Assembly: GCF_000367925.1 (NCBI RefSeq)
Contig: NZ_KB849164.1
Location: forward strand, 474,349-538,348
Length of the DNA stretch: 64,000 nucleotides
Reading direction: 5' to 3'
Origin: Acinetobacter bohemicus ANC 3994
Lineage (GTDB): Bacteria; Pseudomonadota; Gammaproteobacteria; Pseudomonadales; Moraxellaceae
The position numbers were made by a program, and so were the translations under genes. Of this stretch, positions 1 through 8,198 are shown piece after piece (the stretch's first letter is position 1; each line of letters begins with the position of its first letter). The notes beneath the pieces were generated by a model, which saw nothing but the letters and a program-made list of their open reading frames with translations, did no database searches and had not been told where the DNA came from.

Positions 1-678
1 CAAGCGCGTGGAACCACTTATCCAGACCCAGTGAATGCTGCGTTGATGTGTGAACAAGCAGGCGCAGAAGGGATTACCTTACATTTACGTGAAGATCGTC
101 GTCATATTCAAGATGATGATGTCCGTCGTATGCGTCCATTATTGAAAACACATATGAATTTGGAAATGGCAGTGACCGCTGAAATGGTGGAATTTGCTAA
201 AGAAATTAAGCCGCAGCATGTTTGCTTGGTTCCCGAAAAACGCCAAGAAGTCACCACCGAAGGTGGTTTAGATGTCTTGGGGCACTTTGAAGAAGTCAAA
301 GCAGCGACACAAGCCTTAACGGCAATTGGTTGTGATGTCTCTTTGTTTATTGATGCTGATATTGCACAAATTGATGCAGCGATTGCCTGCGGCGCACCAA
401 CCATTGAATTGCATACTGGTGCTTATGCCGATGCCACAACAGCCGAAGCACAGCAACATGAACTTGAGCGTATCGTTCAAGGGGCAGAATATGCAGCAGC
501 CAAAGGTTTGGTGGTGAATGCAGGCCATGGTTTAAACCTTGAAAATGTCACGCCAATTGCACAAATTGCGCAAATTCATGAACTCAATATTGGGCATTCT
601 ATTATTGCCGATGCTGTATTTGTGGGTTTGGCTCAAGCCGTTCAACAAATGAAAGCTGTTATTAAAGCAGCAAGATAA
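1..678 (+). CDS. pdxJ: Pyridoxine 5'-phosphate synthase, 5' end outside window
   Basis: PdxJ condenses 1-deoxyxylulose 5-phosphate with 3-amino-2-oxopropyl phosphate to make pyridoxine 5'-phosphate, the last ring-closing step of DXP-dependent vitamin B6 synthesis in the cytoplasm. The reading frame is open from base 1 (QARGTTYPDPVNAA...), so the gene begins upstream of the window and only about 15–20 N-terminal residues are missing; the GTG at 31 is internal. Visible family hallmarks are the segment AEGITLHLREDRRHIQDDD, the region around CLVPEKRQEVTTEGG and the C-terminal NIGHSIIADAVFVGL phosphate-binding segment. miaE follows after 12 bases, so the two are probably co-transcribed. Identification is confident; only the start is unseen. 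Confidence 0.95.
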   Translation, partial: QARGTTYPDPVNAALMCEQAGAEGITLHLREDRRHIQDDDVRRMRPLLKTHMNLEMAVTAEMVEFAKEIKPQHVCLVPEKRQEVTTEGGLDVLGHFEEVKAATQALTAIGCDVSLFIDADIAQIDAAIACGAPTIELHTGAYADATTAEAQQHELERIVQGAEYAAAKGLVVNAGHGLNLENVTPIAQIAQIHELNIGHSIIADAVFVGLAQAVQQMKAVIKAAR

Positions 679-690
679 GTTTTTAGAATT

Positions 691-1344
691 ATGTCGTTAA
701 TAAATTATGATGATCTCATGAAGCCCGTTTTGGGCTTTTTAGGATGTGAAACACCTCAAGCATGGCTCGATGAAGCACTGAATAACTTAGAGTTACTCAT
801 GCAAGATCATGCCAATTGTGAAAAGAAAGCAGCAGGTACTGCCATGAACCTGATGTTTCGCTATACATTTTTCACAGATTTACAGGTTAAACTGGCACAG
901 CTCGTACGTGAAGAAATGTTGCACTATGAACAAGTGCTTGAATTGATGACTAAGCGTGGGCAGGAATGGCAATCGATTAGTGCAGGTCGTTATGCGGGTG
1001 GGTTGCGTAAAGAAGTCCGTACTTATGAGCCAGAAGCTTTAATTGACATTATGATTATTGGTGCTTTTGTAGAAGCACGTTCATGTGAGCGTTTCTATGC
1101 GCTCGCACCGCTGGTAGATCAAGACTTAGGTAAATACTACCGCTATCTTCTTAAGTCTGAATCTCGTCACTTTGAGGATTATTTGGCATTGGCGTTGGAT
1201 GTTGCTCAAACGTCAAAGTTAAAAAATCCTAAAGAAGATATTCAGCAGCGTATTGCGCACTTTCGTGAAGTTGAAAAAAATCTGATTTTAAGTCCAGATG
1301 ATTTATTCCGCTTTCATAGTGGTGTGCCGAGTCAAGCGGCTTAA
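691..1344 (+). CDS. miaE: tRNA-(2-methylthio-N6-isopentenyladenosine) hydroxylase MiaE
   Basis: MiaE is a non-heme di-iron monooxygenase that hydroxylates the isopentenyl group of ms2i6A at position 37 of tRNAs reading UNN codons. The 217-residue length fits the family. The ferritin-like four-helix iron ligands are visible as EEMLHYEQV (ExxH, about residue 71), a glutamate in FVEARSCERF and a second ExxH in ESRHFEDY (about residue 156). It starts 12 bases after the pdxJ stop and is followed by a terminator, so it is the last gene of a pdxJ-miaE unit. The ATG at 691 is the only sensible start. No sign of damage. Confidence 0.93.
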   Translation: MSLINYDDLMKPVLGFLGCETPQAWLDEALNNLELLMQDHANCEKKAAGTAMNLMFRYTFFTDLQVKLAQLVREEMLHYEQVLELMTKRGQEWQSISAGRYAGGLRKEVRTYEPEALIDIMIIGAFVEARSCERFYALAPLVDQDLGKYYRYLLKSESRHFEDYLALALDVAQTSKLKNPKEDIQQRIAHFREVEKNLILSPDDLFRFHSGVPSQAA

Positions 1345-1360
1345 TCTATGGTTATTCAAA

Positions 1361-1390
1361 GAATCCTCTATTTGCATAGGGGATTTTTTA
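1361..1390 (+). terminator. Rho-independent terminator after miaE
   Basis: Nine-pair stem (AATCCTCTA paired with TAGGGGATT, one G-T wobble) with a six-base loop, followed by a run of six T. It lies 17 bases past the miaE stop. Confidence 0.8.
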
Positions 1391-1415
1391 TGACCTGTAT
1401 TTTGAATATTTAAGA

Positions 1416-1453
1416 ATAAAAATGCCAACCTAAATGGATTAGATTGGCATTGC
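1416..1453 (-). terminator. Rho-independent terminator after lipA
   Basis: Perfect eight-base inverted repeat AATGCCAA/TTGGCATT with a 13-base loop. Read on the minus strand it is followed by a T-rich tail (TTTTTATTC). It lies about 30 bases beyond the lipA stop. Confidence 0.7.
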
Positions 1454-1484
1454 TAGATCAGTTTAGTTTTGAATTTGCTGTAAA

Positions 1485-2498
1485 TTAAGCTTCGATGGTT
1501 TGTACGGTAATTTTTTTCGCAGGATCGGCTTTACGACGTACCGCTGGAACAGGCTCGCCATAATATTGACGATCAGCAAAGTAACTTGAACGCACCATAG
1601 GTGCAGCCCAGATATTTTTGAAGCCGAGTTTTTGACCGTGTGCGGTATAGCGTTCAAATTCTTCAGGGGTTACAAAACGGTCAAGCGGTGCATGCTGTTT
1701 AGATGGTTGTAAATACTGACCGATGGTGATGTAGTCCACATCATGTGCGCGAAGGTCATCAAGCAGTGCCAGTACTTCTTCTTCAGTTTCACCTAGGCCA
1801 ACCATCAAGCCACATTTTGTCGGAACATCAGGGCAGTATTCTTTAAACATTTTCAGTAAGTTAAGCGAATGCTGGTAATCTGAACCTGGACGCATTGCTT
1901 TATACAAACGTGGTACAGTTTCAATATTGTGGTTGAATACGTCTGGCGGACATTCAGTCATAATACGCAGCGCAATATCCATACGACCACGGAAATCTGG
2001 TACTAAAATTTCTAATAAAGTTGTTGGACTGAGGGCACGTGCTTCTTGAATACAATCGACAAAATGTTGCGCACCGCCATCGAGTAAATCATCGCGGTCA
2101 ACCGAGGTAATAACTGCATATTTCAATTTAAGATTGGCGATGGTTTCGGCCATATGGCGCGGTTCATCAGGGTCTAGCTTGTTTGGGCGACCATGTGCAA
2201 CGTCACAGAATGGGCAACGACGGGTACAGATATCACCCATGATCATAAAGGTTGCTGTACCACCACCGAAACATTCAGGTAAGTTCGGACAAGCCGCTTC
2301 TTCACAAACGGTATGTAATTTTTGTGCACGTAAAGTGGTTTTAATGCGTTGAACTTCATCTGGAGCCGCCATTTTGACGCGAATCCAATCCGGTTTACGT
2401 GGCGTTTCAACCGTAGGTATAACTTTTACAGGTATACGAGCGACCTTTTCTGCGCCACGAAGCTTAACACCCTGTTCAGGTTTACGGTTTTCAGACAT
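1485..2498 (-). CDS. lipA: Lipoyl synthase (radical SAM)
   Basis: LipA inserts two sulfur atoms into protein-bound octanoyl groups to make the lipoyl cofactor of pyruvate and 2-oxoglutarate dehydrogenases and the glycine cleavage system. Both [4Fe-4S] clusters are visible: the auxiliary cluster cysteines at about residues 65, 70 and 76 (VCEEAACPNLPEC) and the radical-SAM CxxxCxxC at 91/95/98 (CTRRCPFC). The frame stays open 32 codons further upstream, but the ATG at 2498 (MSENRKPEQ) gives the usual length, 337 residues, and the upstream part looks like promoter DNA. The gene stands alone, divergent from sthA, with no lipB alongside. Intact. Confidence 0.95.
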   Translation of the reverse strand: MSENRKPEQGVKLRGAEKVARIPVKVIPTVETPRKPDWIRVKMAAPDEVQRIKTTLRAQKLHTVCEEAACPNLPECFGGGTATFMIMGDICTRRCPFCDVAHGRPNKLDPDEPRHMAETIANLKLKYAVITSVDRDDLLDGGAQHFVDCIQEARALSPTTLLEILVPDFRGRMDIALRIMTECPPDVFNHNIETVPRLYKAMRPGSDYQHSLNLLKMFKEYCPDVPTKCGLMVGLGETEEEVLALLDDLRAHDVDYITIGQYLQPSKQHAPLDRFVTPEEFERYTAHGQKLGFKNIWAAPMVRSSYFADRQYYGEPVPAVRRKADPAKKITVQTIEA

Positions 2499-2705
2499 AG
2501 TCAACTTTTCCACTGTTTTAGACGGGGGAGATGCTAAAAAAAGCTCTTTTATTATAGCGAAGTTGAGTCTAAATAGGGTGAAAACGGTATTCATTTAATA
2601 AATGTGGTTATCATGCAATATATGCTAGGTAAATACACCAAATGAGTTGTGTTTAAGTCATAATATACAGAAGATTGGCGACAGAATTGATTAAAGGAGC
2701 GTTGA

Positions 2706-4121
2706 ATGCCACGTAAAAAAGAGGTCGTTAGCGGAACTTTCGTTAAATACGATGCGGTAGTTCTCGGTTCAGGCCCTGCTGGTGAAGGCGCGGCAATGAA
2801 ACTTGCTAAATCAGGCAAGCGTGTTGCAATTATTGATATGCGTGAGCAGTTAGGTGGTAACTGTACGCACGTGGGTACCATTCCAAGTAAAGCATTGCGT
2901 CAAACAGTATCAAGCATTATCCGTTACCAACGTGATCCGATGTTCCAAAAAGTGGGCGACTGGAAACAGTTCACCATGAAGCAAGTATTACGTAATGCAC
3001 ATAAAGTGATTCAACAACAGGTTGATACACACTCACGTTTTTATGACCGAAATAAAATTAATATTTATCATGGCCGTGCATACATCCAAGATAAAAATAC
3101 CGTACTGATTTTTAGTGATGATGGGATTAAAGAAACCATTATTTTTAAACAGTTGGTGATTGCGACGGGTTCACGCCCATATCGTCCTTCTGTACTTGAT
3201 TTTAATCATCCACGTGTATTTGATTCGGACAAAATTTTGGACTTGGATTTTCCAATTCAAAAAATCATCATTTATGGTGCAGGTGTTATTGGTTGTGAAT
3301 ATGCATCAATCTTTATTGGACTCGACCATAAAGTCGATTTAATCAATACTCAGCCTAAGCTGTTAAGTTATCTTGATGATGAAATTTCAGATGCCTTGTC
3401 TTACCGTTTACGTGAACAAGGGGTGTTGATTCGTCACAATGAACAAATTGATCACCTTGAAACATTTGATGATCACGTGGTCATGCATTTACAAAGTGGT
3501 AAAAAAATTAAAGCCGATGCCATTTTATGGTGTAACGGCCGTTCGGGTAATACCGATGGTTTGGGGCTGGAAAATGTTGGCATTACGCCAAACAGCCGTG
3601 GTCAAATCATGGTGAATGATCAGTACCAAACGGAAGTGGAAAATATTTACGCTGCGGGTGACGTGATTGGTTGGCCATCCCTTGCTTCTGCTGCATATGA
3701 CCAAGGTCGTTGCGCAGGTGCAAATATGAGTGGTGAAGAAGGGGTTAAACCTGTAACGGATATTCCGACGGGTATTTATACCATTCCAGAAATTTCTTCT
3801 ATTGGTAAAACTGAACAGCAATTGACTGAAGAAAAGATTCCTTATGAAGTCGGTCAAGCATCTTTCCGTCATTTGGCACGTGCACAAATTACCGGTGATA
3901 CTGTCGGTGAATTGAAAATTTTATTCCACCGTGACACTTTAGAAATTTTAGGTGTGCATTGTTTTGGGAATAATGCTTCAGAGATTATTCACATTGGTCA
4001 GGCGGTGATGAATAGTGGTAACAACACGATTAAGTATTTTGTTGAAACCACGTTCAACTATCCAACCATGGCGGAAGCGTACCGTGTTGCAACTTTAAAT
4101 GGTATGAACCGTTTGTTCTAA
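2706..4121 (+). CDS. sthA: Soluble pyridine nucleotide transhydrogenase (NAD(P)+ transhydrogenase, FAD flavoprotein)
   Basis: SthA moves hydride between NADPH and NAD+ in the cytoplasm and helps drain excess NADPH. The 471-residue protein has the FAD dinucleotide-binding motif GSGPAG at residues 21–26, then GGNCTHVGTIPSK, in which the first redox cysteine (53) is present but the second is Thr58. This is the known SthA signature that separates it from disulfide-using lipoamide dehydrogenases. A second Rossmann motif (GAGVIGCEYAS) and a C-terminal dimerization domain follow. The start at 2706 is preceded by AAAGGAG. Its last codons and terminator are duplicated 3.93 kb downstream (see the repeats at 4080 and 8010). 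Confidence 0.94.
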   Translation: MPRKKEVVSGTFVKYDAVVLGSGPAGEGAAMKLAKSGKRVAIIDMREQLGGNCTHVGTIPSKALRQTVSSIIRYQRDPMFQKVGDWKQFTMKQVLRNAHKVIQQQVDTHSRFYDRNKINIYHGRAYIQDKNTVLIFSDDGIKETIIFKQLVIATGSRPYRPSVLDFNHPRVFDSDKILDLDFPIQKIIIYGAGVIGCEYASIFIGLDHKVDLINTQPKLLSYLDDEISDALSYRLREQGVLIRHNEQIDHLETFDDHVVMHLQSGKKIKADAILWCNGRSGNTDGLGLENVGITPNSRGQIMVNDQYQTEVENIYAAGDVIGWPSLASAAYDQGRCAGANMSGEEGVKPVTDIPTGIYTIPEISSIGKTEQQLTEEKIPYEVGQASFRHLARAQITGDTVGELKILFHRDTLEILGVHCFGNNASEIIHIGQAVMNSGNNTIKYFVETTFNYPTMAEAYRVATLNGMNRLF

Positions 4122-4174
4122 GTCTGATTTAGGTCTTAAATTGAAACCCGTAAGTGAATGCTTGCGGGTTTTTT
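4080..4174 (+). repeat. Direct repeat, copy 1: sthA 3' end plus terminator
   Basis: The last 13 codons and stop of sthA, the spacer and its terminator (stem AACCCGTAAG/CTTGCGGGTT from 4145, then TTTTTT). The same arrangement recurs at 8010–8106 with a constant offset of 3930 bases and a single one-base insertion. From about 4095 to the end I count roughly 7 substitutions in 80 bases, so about 90% identity. This copy is the functional end of sthA. Confidence 0.85.
4144..4174 (+). terminator. Rho-independent terminator of sthA
   Basis: Ten-pair stem AACCCGTAAG/CTTGCGGGTT with a six-base loop and a T6 tail, 23 bases after the sthA stop. A near-identical copy is at 8075–8106. Confidence 0.85.
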
Positions 4175-4195
4175 AGTGTCAGCTTGTATAAAAGA

Positions 4196-5065
4196 TCAAG
4201 TTTGACATAGCCATTCAATAAACATCACTGCTTCGTCAGACAAATTCTTTCTAGGATCGATAATTGCATAATATTGAAAATGGGGTTTGGCGGTAATGTC
4301 AAACAGTTGAACCAGCGTCCCTTGATTAATTTGCTTTTTTACCAAAGATTCTCTTGCTAATGCGACACCCCAGCTGTTTTGAGCGGCATGGTAGAGTAGT
4401 GATAAATCTTCAAAACGATGGCCTTGAGTTGGCTCTTTCCAGTCCAGATGGGCTTGAGTAAACCAAGATGACCAAGGTTCCAAATAACTCCTCAGAAAAT
4501 CACAGTTTTCCAAATCTCGAGGCTGGCGAATATTTTTGCTTTTGACATAGTAGGGCGAAGCCACTGGAAAGATGGTATCCCTGCTAATCTGGCGGCTTTG
4601 CATGCCCAGATATACACCGCTGCCATATCGAATATCGAAATCAACCTTGCTGATTTCATAGTCGAGCTGTGATTTTGCAATTTCAATCGCAATCTCAATA
4701 TCCGGATGTTGATCCAGAAAATCTTTTAATCGTGGCAGCAAATAGATGTTTGCAAAGGTGGGTGGTGAAGAAATAGTAATGGTTTTTTTGTATCGATTAT
4801 GAGAATTAATTTTGTTCAGATTGTCTAAAGAAAGCAGGGCTTCTTTAACTGCCAAATAATAGGAAGCACCTGTAGCACTTAAATTCAGCTTGCGTGTGGT
4901 ACGTTCAAATAAAATGGTATTGAGGAGTTTTTCTAGCGTTTGAATTCTGTGCGAAATGGTGCTTCTGGTGACATTGAGTTCATCGGCAGCTTTGGAAAAA
5001 GAGGAATGCCTGACTACAGCTTCAAAAGCATAAATAAGATGCAGAGGAGGTATTCTTGCAGACAT
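4196..5065 (-). CDS. LysR-family transcriptional regulator, GcvA-like
   Basis: DNA-binding regulator with an N-terminal winged helix-turn-helix at about residues 8–66 (FEAVVRHSSFSKAADELNVTRSTISHRIQ region) and a C-terminal effector-binding domain. The start is taken as the ATG at 5065 (MSARIPP), giving 289 residues; a start eight codons upstream is also possible. The leading PPLHLIYAFEAV pattern and the domain layout resemble GcvA-type LysR proteins. It is transcribed away from the dehydratase gene at 5227, with a 160-base gap between them that would hold the shared operator. By family precedent it probably controls the dehydratase and permease; the inducer is unknown but is likely a sugar acid. 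It lies inside the block flanked by the sthA-tail repeats. Confidence 0.85.
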   Translation of the reverse strand: MSARIPPLHLIYAFEAVVRHSSFSKAADELNVTRSTISHRIQTLEKLLNTILFERTTRKLNLSATGASYYLAVKEALLSLDNLNKINSHNRYKKTITISSPPTFANIYLLPRLKDFLDQHPDIEIAIEIAKSQLDYEISKVDFDIRYGSGVYLGMQSRQISRDTIFPVASPYYVKSKNIRQPRDLENCDFLRSYLEPWSSWFTQAHLDWKEPTQGHRFEDLSLLYHAAQNSWGVALARESLVKKQINQGTLVQLFDITAKPHFQYYAIIDPRKNLSDEAVMFIEWLCQT

Positions 5066-5226
5066 AGATTGTCCAATCTGATTCAACAATGTGTGTAGTA
5101 AATATCACAGATTGTCAAAAATAAAAAGACTATGATGAAAATCAATCAGGCATTTGATGTTTGATCACGCCAGCGAAAGGCATGGAATTTATGTCAAACA
5201 GTCAGCATTCAGAAAGGAAGCACACA

Positions 5227-6747
5227 ATGACGAATCTATTTCATATTCTTCAATTACATCCCAATGATAATATTGCAATTGCAAAAATCCATTTAGCCCC
5301 ACAGTCTATCGTTTCCGAACAGACGGTCACATTGGAAGAAATTCCGGCCGCGCATAAAGTTGCCTTAGAAAATATTTTTCAGGGCGATGCCATTTTGCGT
5401 TATGGCCAAATAATTGGCTTTGCGACTCAAGACATTAGAGCGGGAGAGCATGTGCATGTACATAATCTGGCGATGGCCGATTTTGACCGTGATTATGCTT
5501 TTGGCGAAAATGTAATTCCAGTGATCGCAGCATCTCAGTCGCGTACTTTTTTAGGCATAAAACGTGCAGATGGCCGTGTGGCGACACGAAATTATGTCGG
5601 CGTCATCAGTACGGTGAACTGTTCAGCCACGGTGGTTAAAAAAGTTGCTCAATATTTTGACCGTCCTGAAATGATGGAAAAATATCCAAATGTAGATGGG
5701 GTCGTAGCACTTTCTCATAGCTTTGGCTGCTGTATTGACCATCATGGCGAAGGGCTTAAGCAGTTACGTCGCACCATTGCAGGCTACATGGAGCATCCTA
5801 ATTTTGCTGCAGTTATTATTGTCGGGTTAGGGTGTGAAGCCAACCAATTGAAACCATTGCTACAATCTAAAAATGCTGAATATGCCAGCAAGATTCAATC
5901 ACTGGTGATGCAGGAAGAAGGCGGTACGCAAAAAACAATTGATAAAGCCATTGCACTGGTAGAAGAAATTTTGCCTGAGGCAAACCAGATTGCTCGTGAG
6001 CCACTGCCGTTGTCGCATTTGTGTGTAGCTTTACAGTGTGGCGGTTCTGATGGTTATTCAGGTATCACTGCCAACCCTGCGTTGGGTGTGGCAGTAGATC
6101 ATTTGGTCGCTCATGGGGGAACTGCAATTTTGTCTGAAACACCCGAGATTTACGGAGCGGAACATTTGCTGACCCGTCGGGCAGTCAATACTGAGGTTGG
6201 ACATAAACTGGTCGATTTGATTCATTCTTGGGAAGCCTATGCCGACCGTGAAAAAGGCAGTATCGATAACAACCCTACACCGGGTAATAAGGCAGGTGGA
6301 TTAACCACGATTTTGGAAAAATCTTTGGGTGCGGTAGCCAAAAGTGGTTCAACGCCATTAAAAGGCGTATACCGTTATGCCGAAACAATTGATACCCACG
6401 GTCTAGTGTTTATGGATGCACCGGGTTATGACCCGATGGGTGCGACGGGTCAAATTGCAGGGGGAGCAAATCTGGTGGCTTTTACCACAGGGCGTGGTTC
6501 ATGTTTTGGGGCTAAACCATCACCTTCGATCAAGATTGCGACCAATACGGCCATGTATGACCGCATGCTAGATGATATGGATATTAATTGTGGAAATATC
6601 ATGGAAGGCACGTCCAGCGTAGCGGAAAAAGGGCAGGAAATATTTGAAATGTTTATCCGCGTTGCATCGGGTGAGCAAAGTAAGAGTGAAGCACTGGGGA
6701 TTGGCGGTGAAGAATTTGTACCATGGATGATTGGTGCGCAGATGTAA
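5227..6747 (+). CDS. uxaA: UxaA-family sugar-acid dehydratase (altronate dehydratase-like)
   Basis: Family members dehydrate D-altronate (or galactarate) to a 2-keto-3-deoxy sugar acid using an Fe2+-type active site. The ATG at 5227 follows AAAGGAAG at good spacing and gives 506 residues; the frame is open 22 codons further up but without better support. An N-terminal SAF-type small domain spans about residues 1–95 (including the HVHVHNLAMADF segment). The large UxaA domain starts at GIKRADGRVATRNYVGVI and includes SHSFGCCIDHHGE, GLGCEANQ, CGGSDGYSGITANPA and GRGSCFG. KdgT follows 171 bases later, consistent with a 2-keto-3-deoxygluconate route. No uronate isomerase, kdgK or eda gene is adjacent, so the true substrate is open; the symbol is by family only. 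Confidence 0.85.
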   Translation: MTNLFHILQLHPNDNIAIAKIHLAPQSIVSEQTVTLEEIPAAHKVALENIFQGDAILRYGQIIGFATQDIRAGEHVHVHNLAMADFDRDYAFGENVIPVIAASQSRTFLGIKRADGRVATRNYVGVISTVNCSATVVKKVAQYFDRPEMMEKYPNVDGVVALSHSFGCCIDHHGEGLKQLRRTIAGYMEHPNFAAVIIVGLGCEANQLKPLLQSKNAEYASKIQSLVMQEEGGTQKTIDKAIALVEEILPEANQIAREPLPLSHLCVALQCGGSDGYSGITANPALGVAVDHLVAHGGTAILSETPEIYGAEHLLTRRAVNTEVGHKLVDLIHSWEAYADREKGSIDNNPTPGNKAGGLTTILEKSLGAVAKSGSTPLKGVYRYAETIDTHGLVFMDAPGYDPMGATGQIAGGANLVAFTTGRGSCFGAKPSPSIKIATNTAMYDRMLDDMDINCGNIMEGTSSVAEKGQEIFEMFIRVASGEQSKSEALGIGGEEFVPWMIGAQM

Positions 6748-6918
6748 AACTAGAAATGATCAATAAGAATTATGGTTTTGATCTGCACGACAGTCATATT
6801 GATCGATCTGCTGAAAAGCAAATAGAGATAGATCAGATTGTTTGAAATATATTCGGATCATTATTTCTAGATGAAAGCCATAACTCTTCAGAATGGAAAT
6901 TTGAGGGAGTTTTAAGCA
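6748..6918. other. Structured spacer between the dehydratase and permease genes
   Basis: A 171-base gap bounded by near-matching inverted arms (CTAGAAATGATC at 6750 and GATCATTATTTCTAG at 6856). It contains several GATC and GATCTGC repeats that could pair locally. There is no T-tract, so it is not a simple terminator. The permease has its own ribosome-binding site (GAGGGAG) just before 6919. Confidence 0.4.
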
Positions 6919-7932
6919 ATGGAAATAAAAAAATTTATAGATAAAGTTCCGGGTGGAATGATGTTGATCCCACTTTTATTAGGCGCAACAATTCATACCT
7001 TTGCTCCAGATACCGCAGAGTATTTCGGCTCATTCACTAAAGGGATTATTACCGGAGCAGTACCCATTTTAGGTGTTTGGACGTTTTGTTTAGGCGCTTC
7101 TATCAATGTCCGTGCAACGGGTACTGTAGTCAGAAAAGCAGGTGCAGTGATTGGTGCAAAATTACTGGTCGCATGGATGTTGGCACTGATATTGGGTTCC
7201 TTAATGCAACCCAATCAAATGTTGAGTATGCCTCTGTTTGCGGGCTTTTCAATTCTTGCCATTGTTGTTGCATTTGATATGACCAATGCTGGTCTTTATT
7301 CTTCACTGACTTCTCAGTATGGAACAAAAGAAGAAGCGGCTGCGGGTGCACTAATCGGAATTGAATCTGGGCCTTTGTTTACCATGCTAATTCTAGGTTC
7401 CGCTGGAGTAGCTTCTTTTCATCCTGCTGCACTGGTCGGCGTAGTATTACCATTTCTATTCGGCTTTCTCCTAGGAAATCTGGATGAAAAAATGAGGGAT
7501 TTCTTTGCTCCAGCCGCGAAAGTCATGATTCCATTTTTTGGTTTTGCCTTAGGGAACAGTATTAATTTCAGTTTAATTTTAGAAACAGGATTACCGGGCA
7601 TTATTCTTGGCGTGGCTGTAGTACTGGTTTCAGCTCTTTTCCTTATTCCGGCAGATATTTTTCTGGCCAAAGGGAATGGAACTGCGGGAATAGCCGCCTC
7701 AAGTACCGCAGGTTCTGCAGCGGCAACCCCGATGTTGATTGCTCAGGTGGCTCCACAATTTGAAGCGGTAGCACCGGCAGCAACGATATTAATTGCCACT
7801 TGCGTCGTCATTTCAGCCATTATGGTGCCTATCTTAACGTCCATATGGGCGAAAAAGTTTGCTCATAAAGTTGATCATTTTAGGGCTAAAAAAGTCCTTC
7901 AGGTGGACTGCCCTGAAGTTAGCGAAACATAG
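6919..7932 (+). CDS. kdgT: 2-keto-3-deoxygluconate permease
   Basis: Inner-membrane proton symporter of the KdgT family for 2-keto-3-deoxygluconate. The opening MEIKKFIDKVPGGMMLIPLL, the LGATIHTFAP segment, FCLGASINVRATG and the Ala/Gly-rich GTAGIAASSTAGSAAATP loop are typical. At 337 residues it is near the usual length, with about ten hydrophobic segments. It lies in the same direction as the dehydratase at 5227 and probably belongs to its regulon. The decayed sthA tail begins 78 bases after its stop. Substrate preference is inferred from the family; the neighbouring dehydratase produces exactly this type of compound. Confidence 0.88.
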   Translation: MEIKKFIDKVPGGMMLIPLLLGATIHTFAPDTAEYFGSFTKGIITGAVPILGVWTFCLGASINVRATGTVVRKAGAVIGAKLLVAWMLALILGSLMQPNQMLSMPLFAGFSILAIVVAFDMTNAGLYSSLTSQYGTKEEAAAGALIGIESGPLFTMLILGSAGVASFHPAALVGVVLPFLFGFLLGNLDEKMRDFFAPAAKVMIPFFGFALGNSINFSLILETGLPGIILGVAVVLVSALFLIPADIFLAKGNGTAGIAASSTAGSAAATPMLIAQVAPQFEAVAPAATILIATCVVISAIMVPILTSIWAKKFAHKVDHFRAKKVLQVDCPEVSET

Positions 7933-8009
7933 GTTTCTTATGGATTGATAAGGTGATCTAGAAGATATCTTTGAAGCGTTAATTGCAGTTGATAGCATAG
8001 ATAAAATTT

Positions 8010-8106
8010 TATCGAGTTAGGGTATTAAATGCGATGAAGTGTTTGTTATAAGTCTGATTTAAGTCTTAAGTTGAAAACCCGTAAGTGAATGCTTGCGGGT
8101 TTTTTT
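8010..8106 (+). repeat. Direct repeat, copy 2: decayed sthA tail plus duplicated terminator
   Basis: Second copy of the end of sthA. Read in the sthA frame it gives YRVRVLNAMKCLL then stop, against YRVATLNGMNRLF then stop in the real gene. After it come the same spacer (AGTCTGATTTA) and the same terminator hairpin (stem within 8076–8100) with seven T. No sthA coding homology is visible upstream of 8010. The coding part has drifted more than the terminator, which suggests that only the terminator is still under selection. Confidence 0.85.
8075..8106 (+). terminator. Terminator downstream of kdgT (duplicate of the sthA terminator)
   Basis: AACCCGTAAG/CTTGCGGGTT stem plus T7. It would terminate transcripts coming from kdgT, about 145 bases past that stop. 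Confidence 0.75.
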
Positions 8107-8198
8107 ATGATTCTTAGATTGGCTTTGCTTATAATTAGATCAGGGCATCTTGAGGTTAGGTTGTTTTTTCCACGATGCCCATTCTGTAATGAAAAGGC

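Noticed and set aside
2499..2594. Upstream extension of lipA
   Set aside because: Contains promoter-like DNA and no conserved residues; normal family length starts at 2498.
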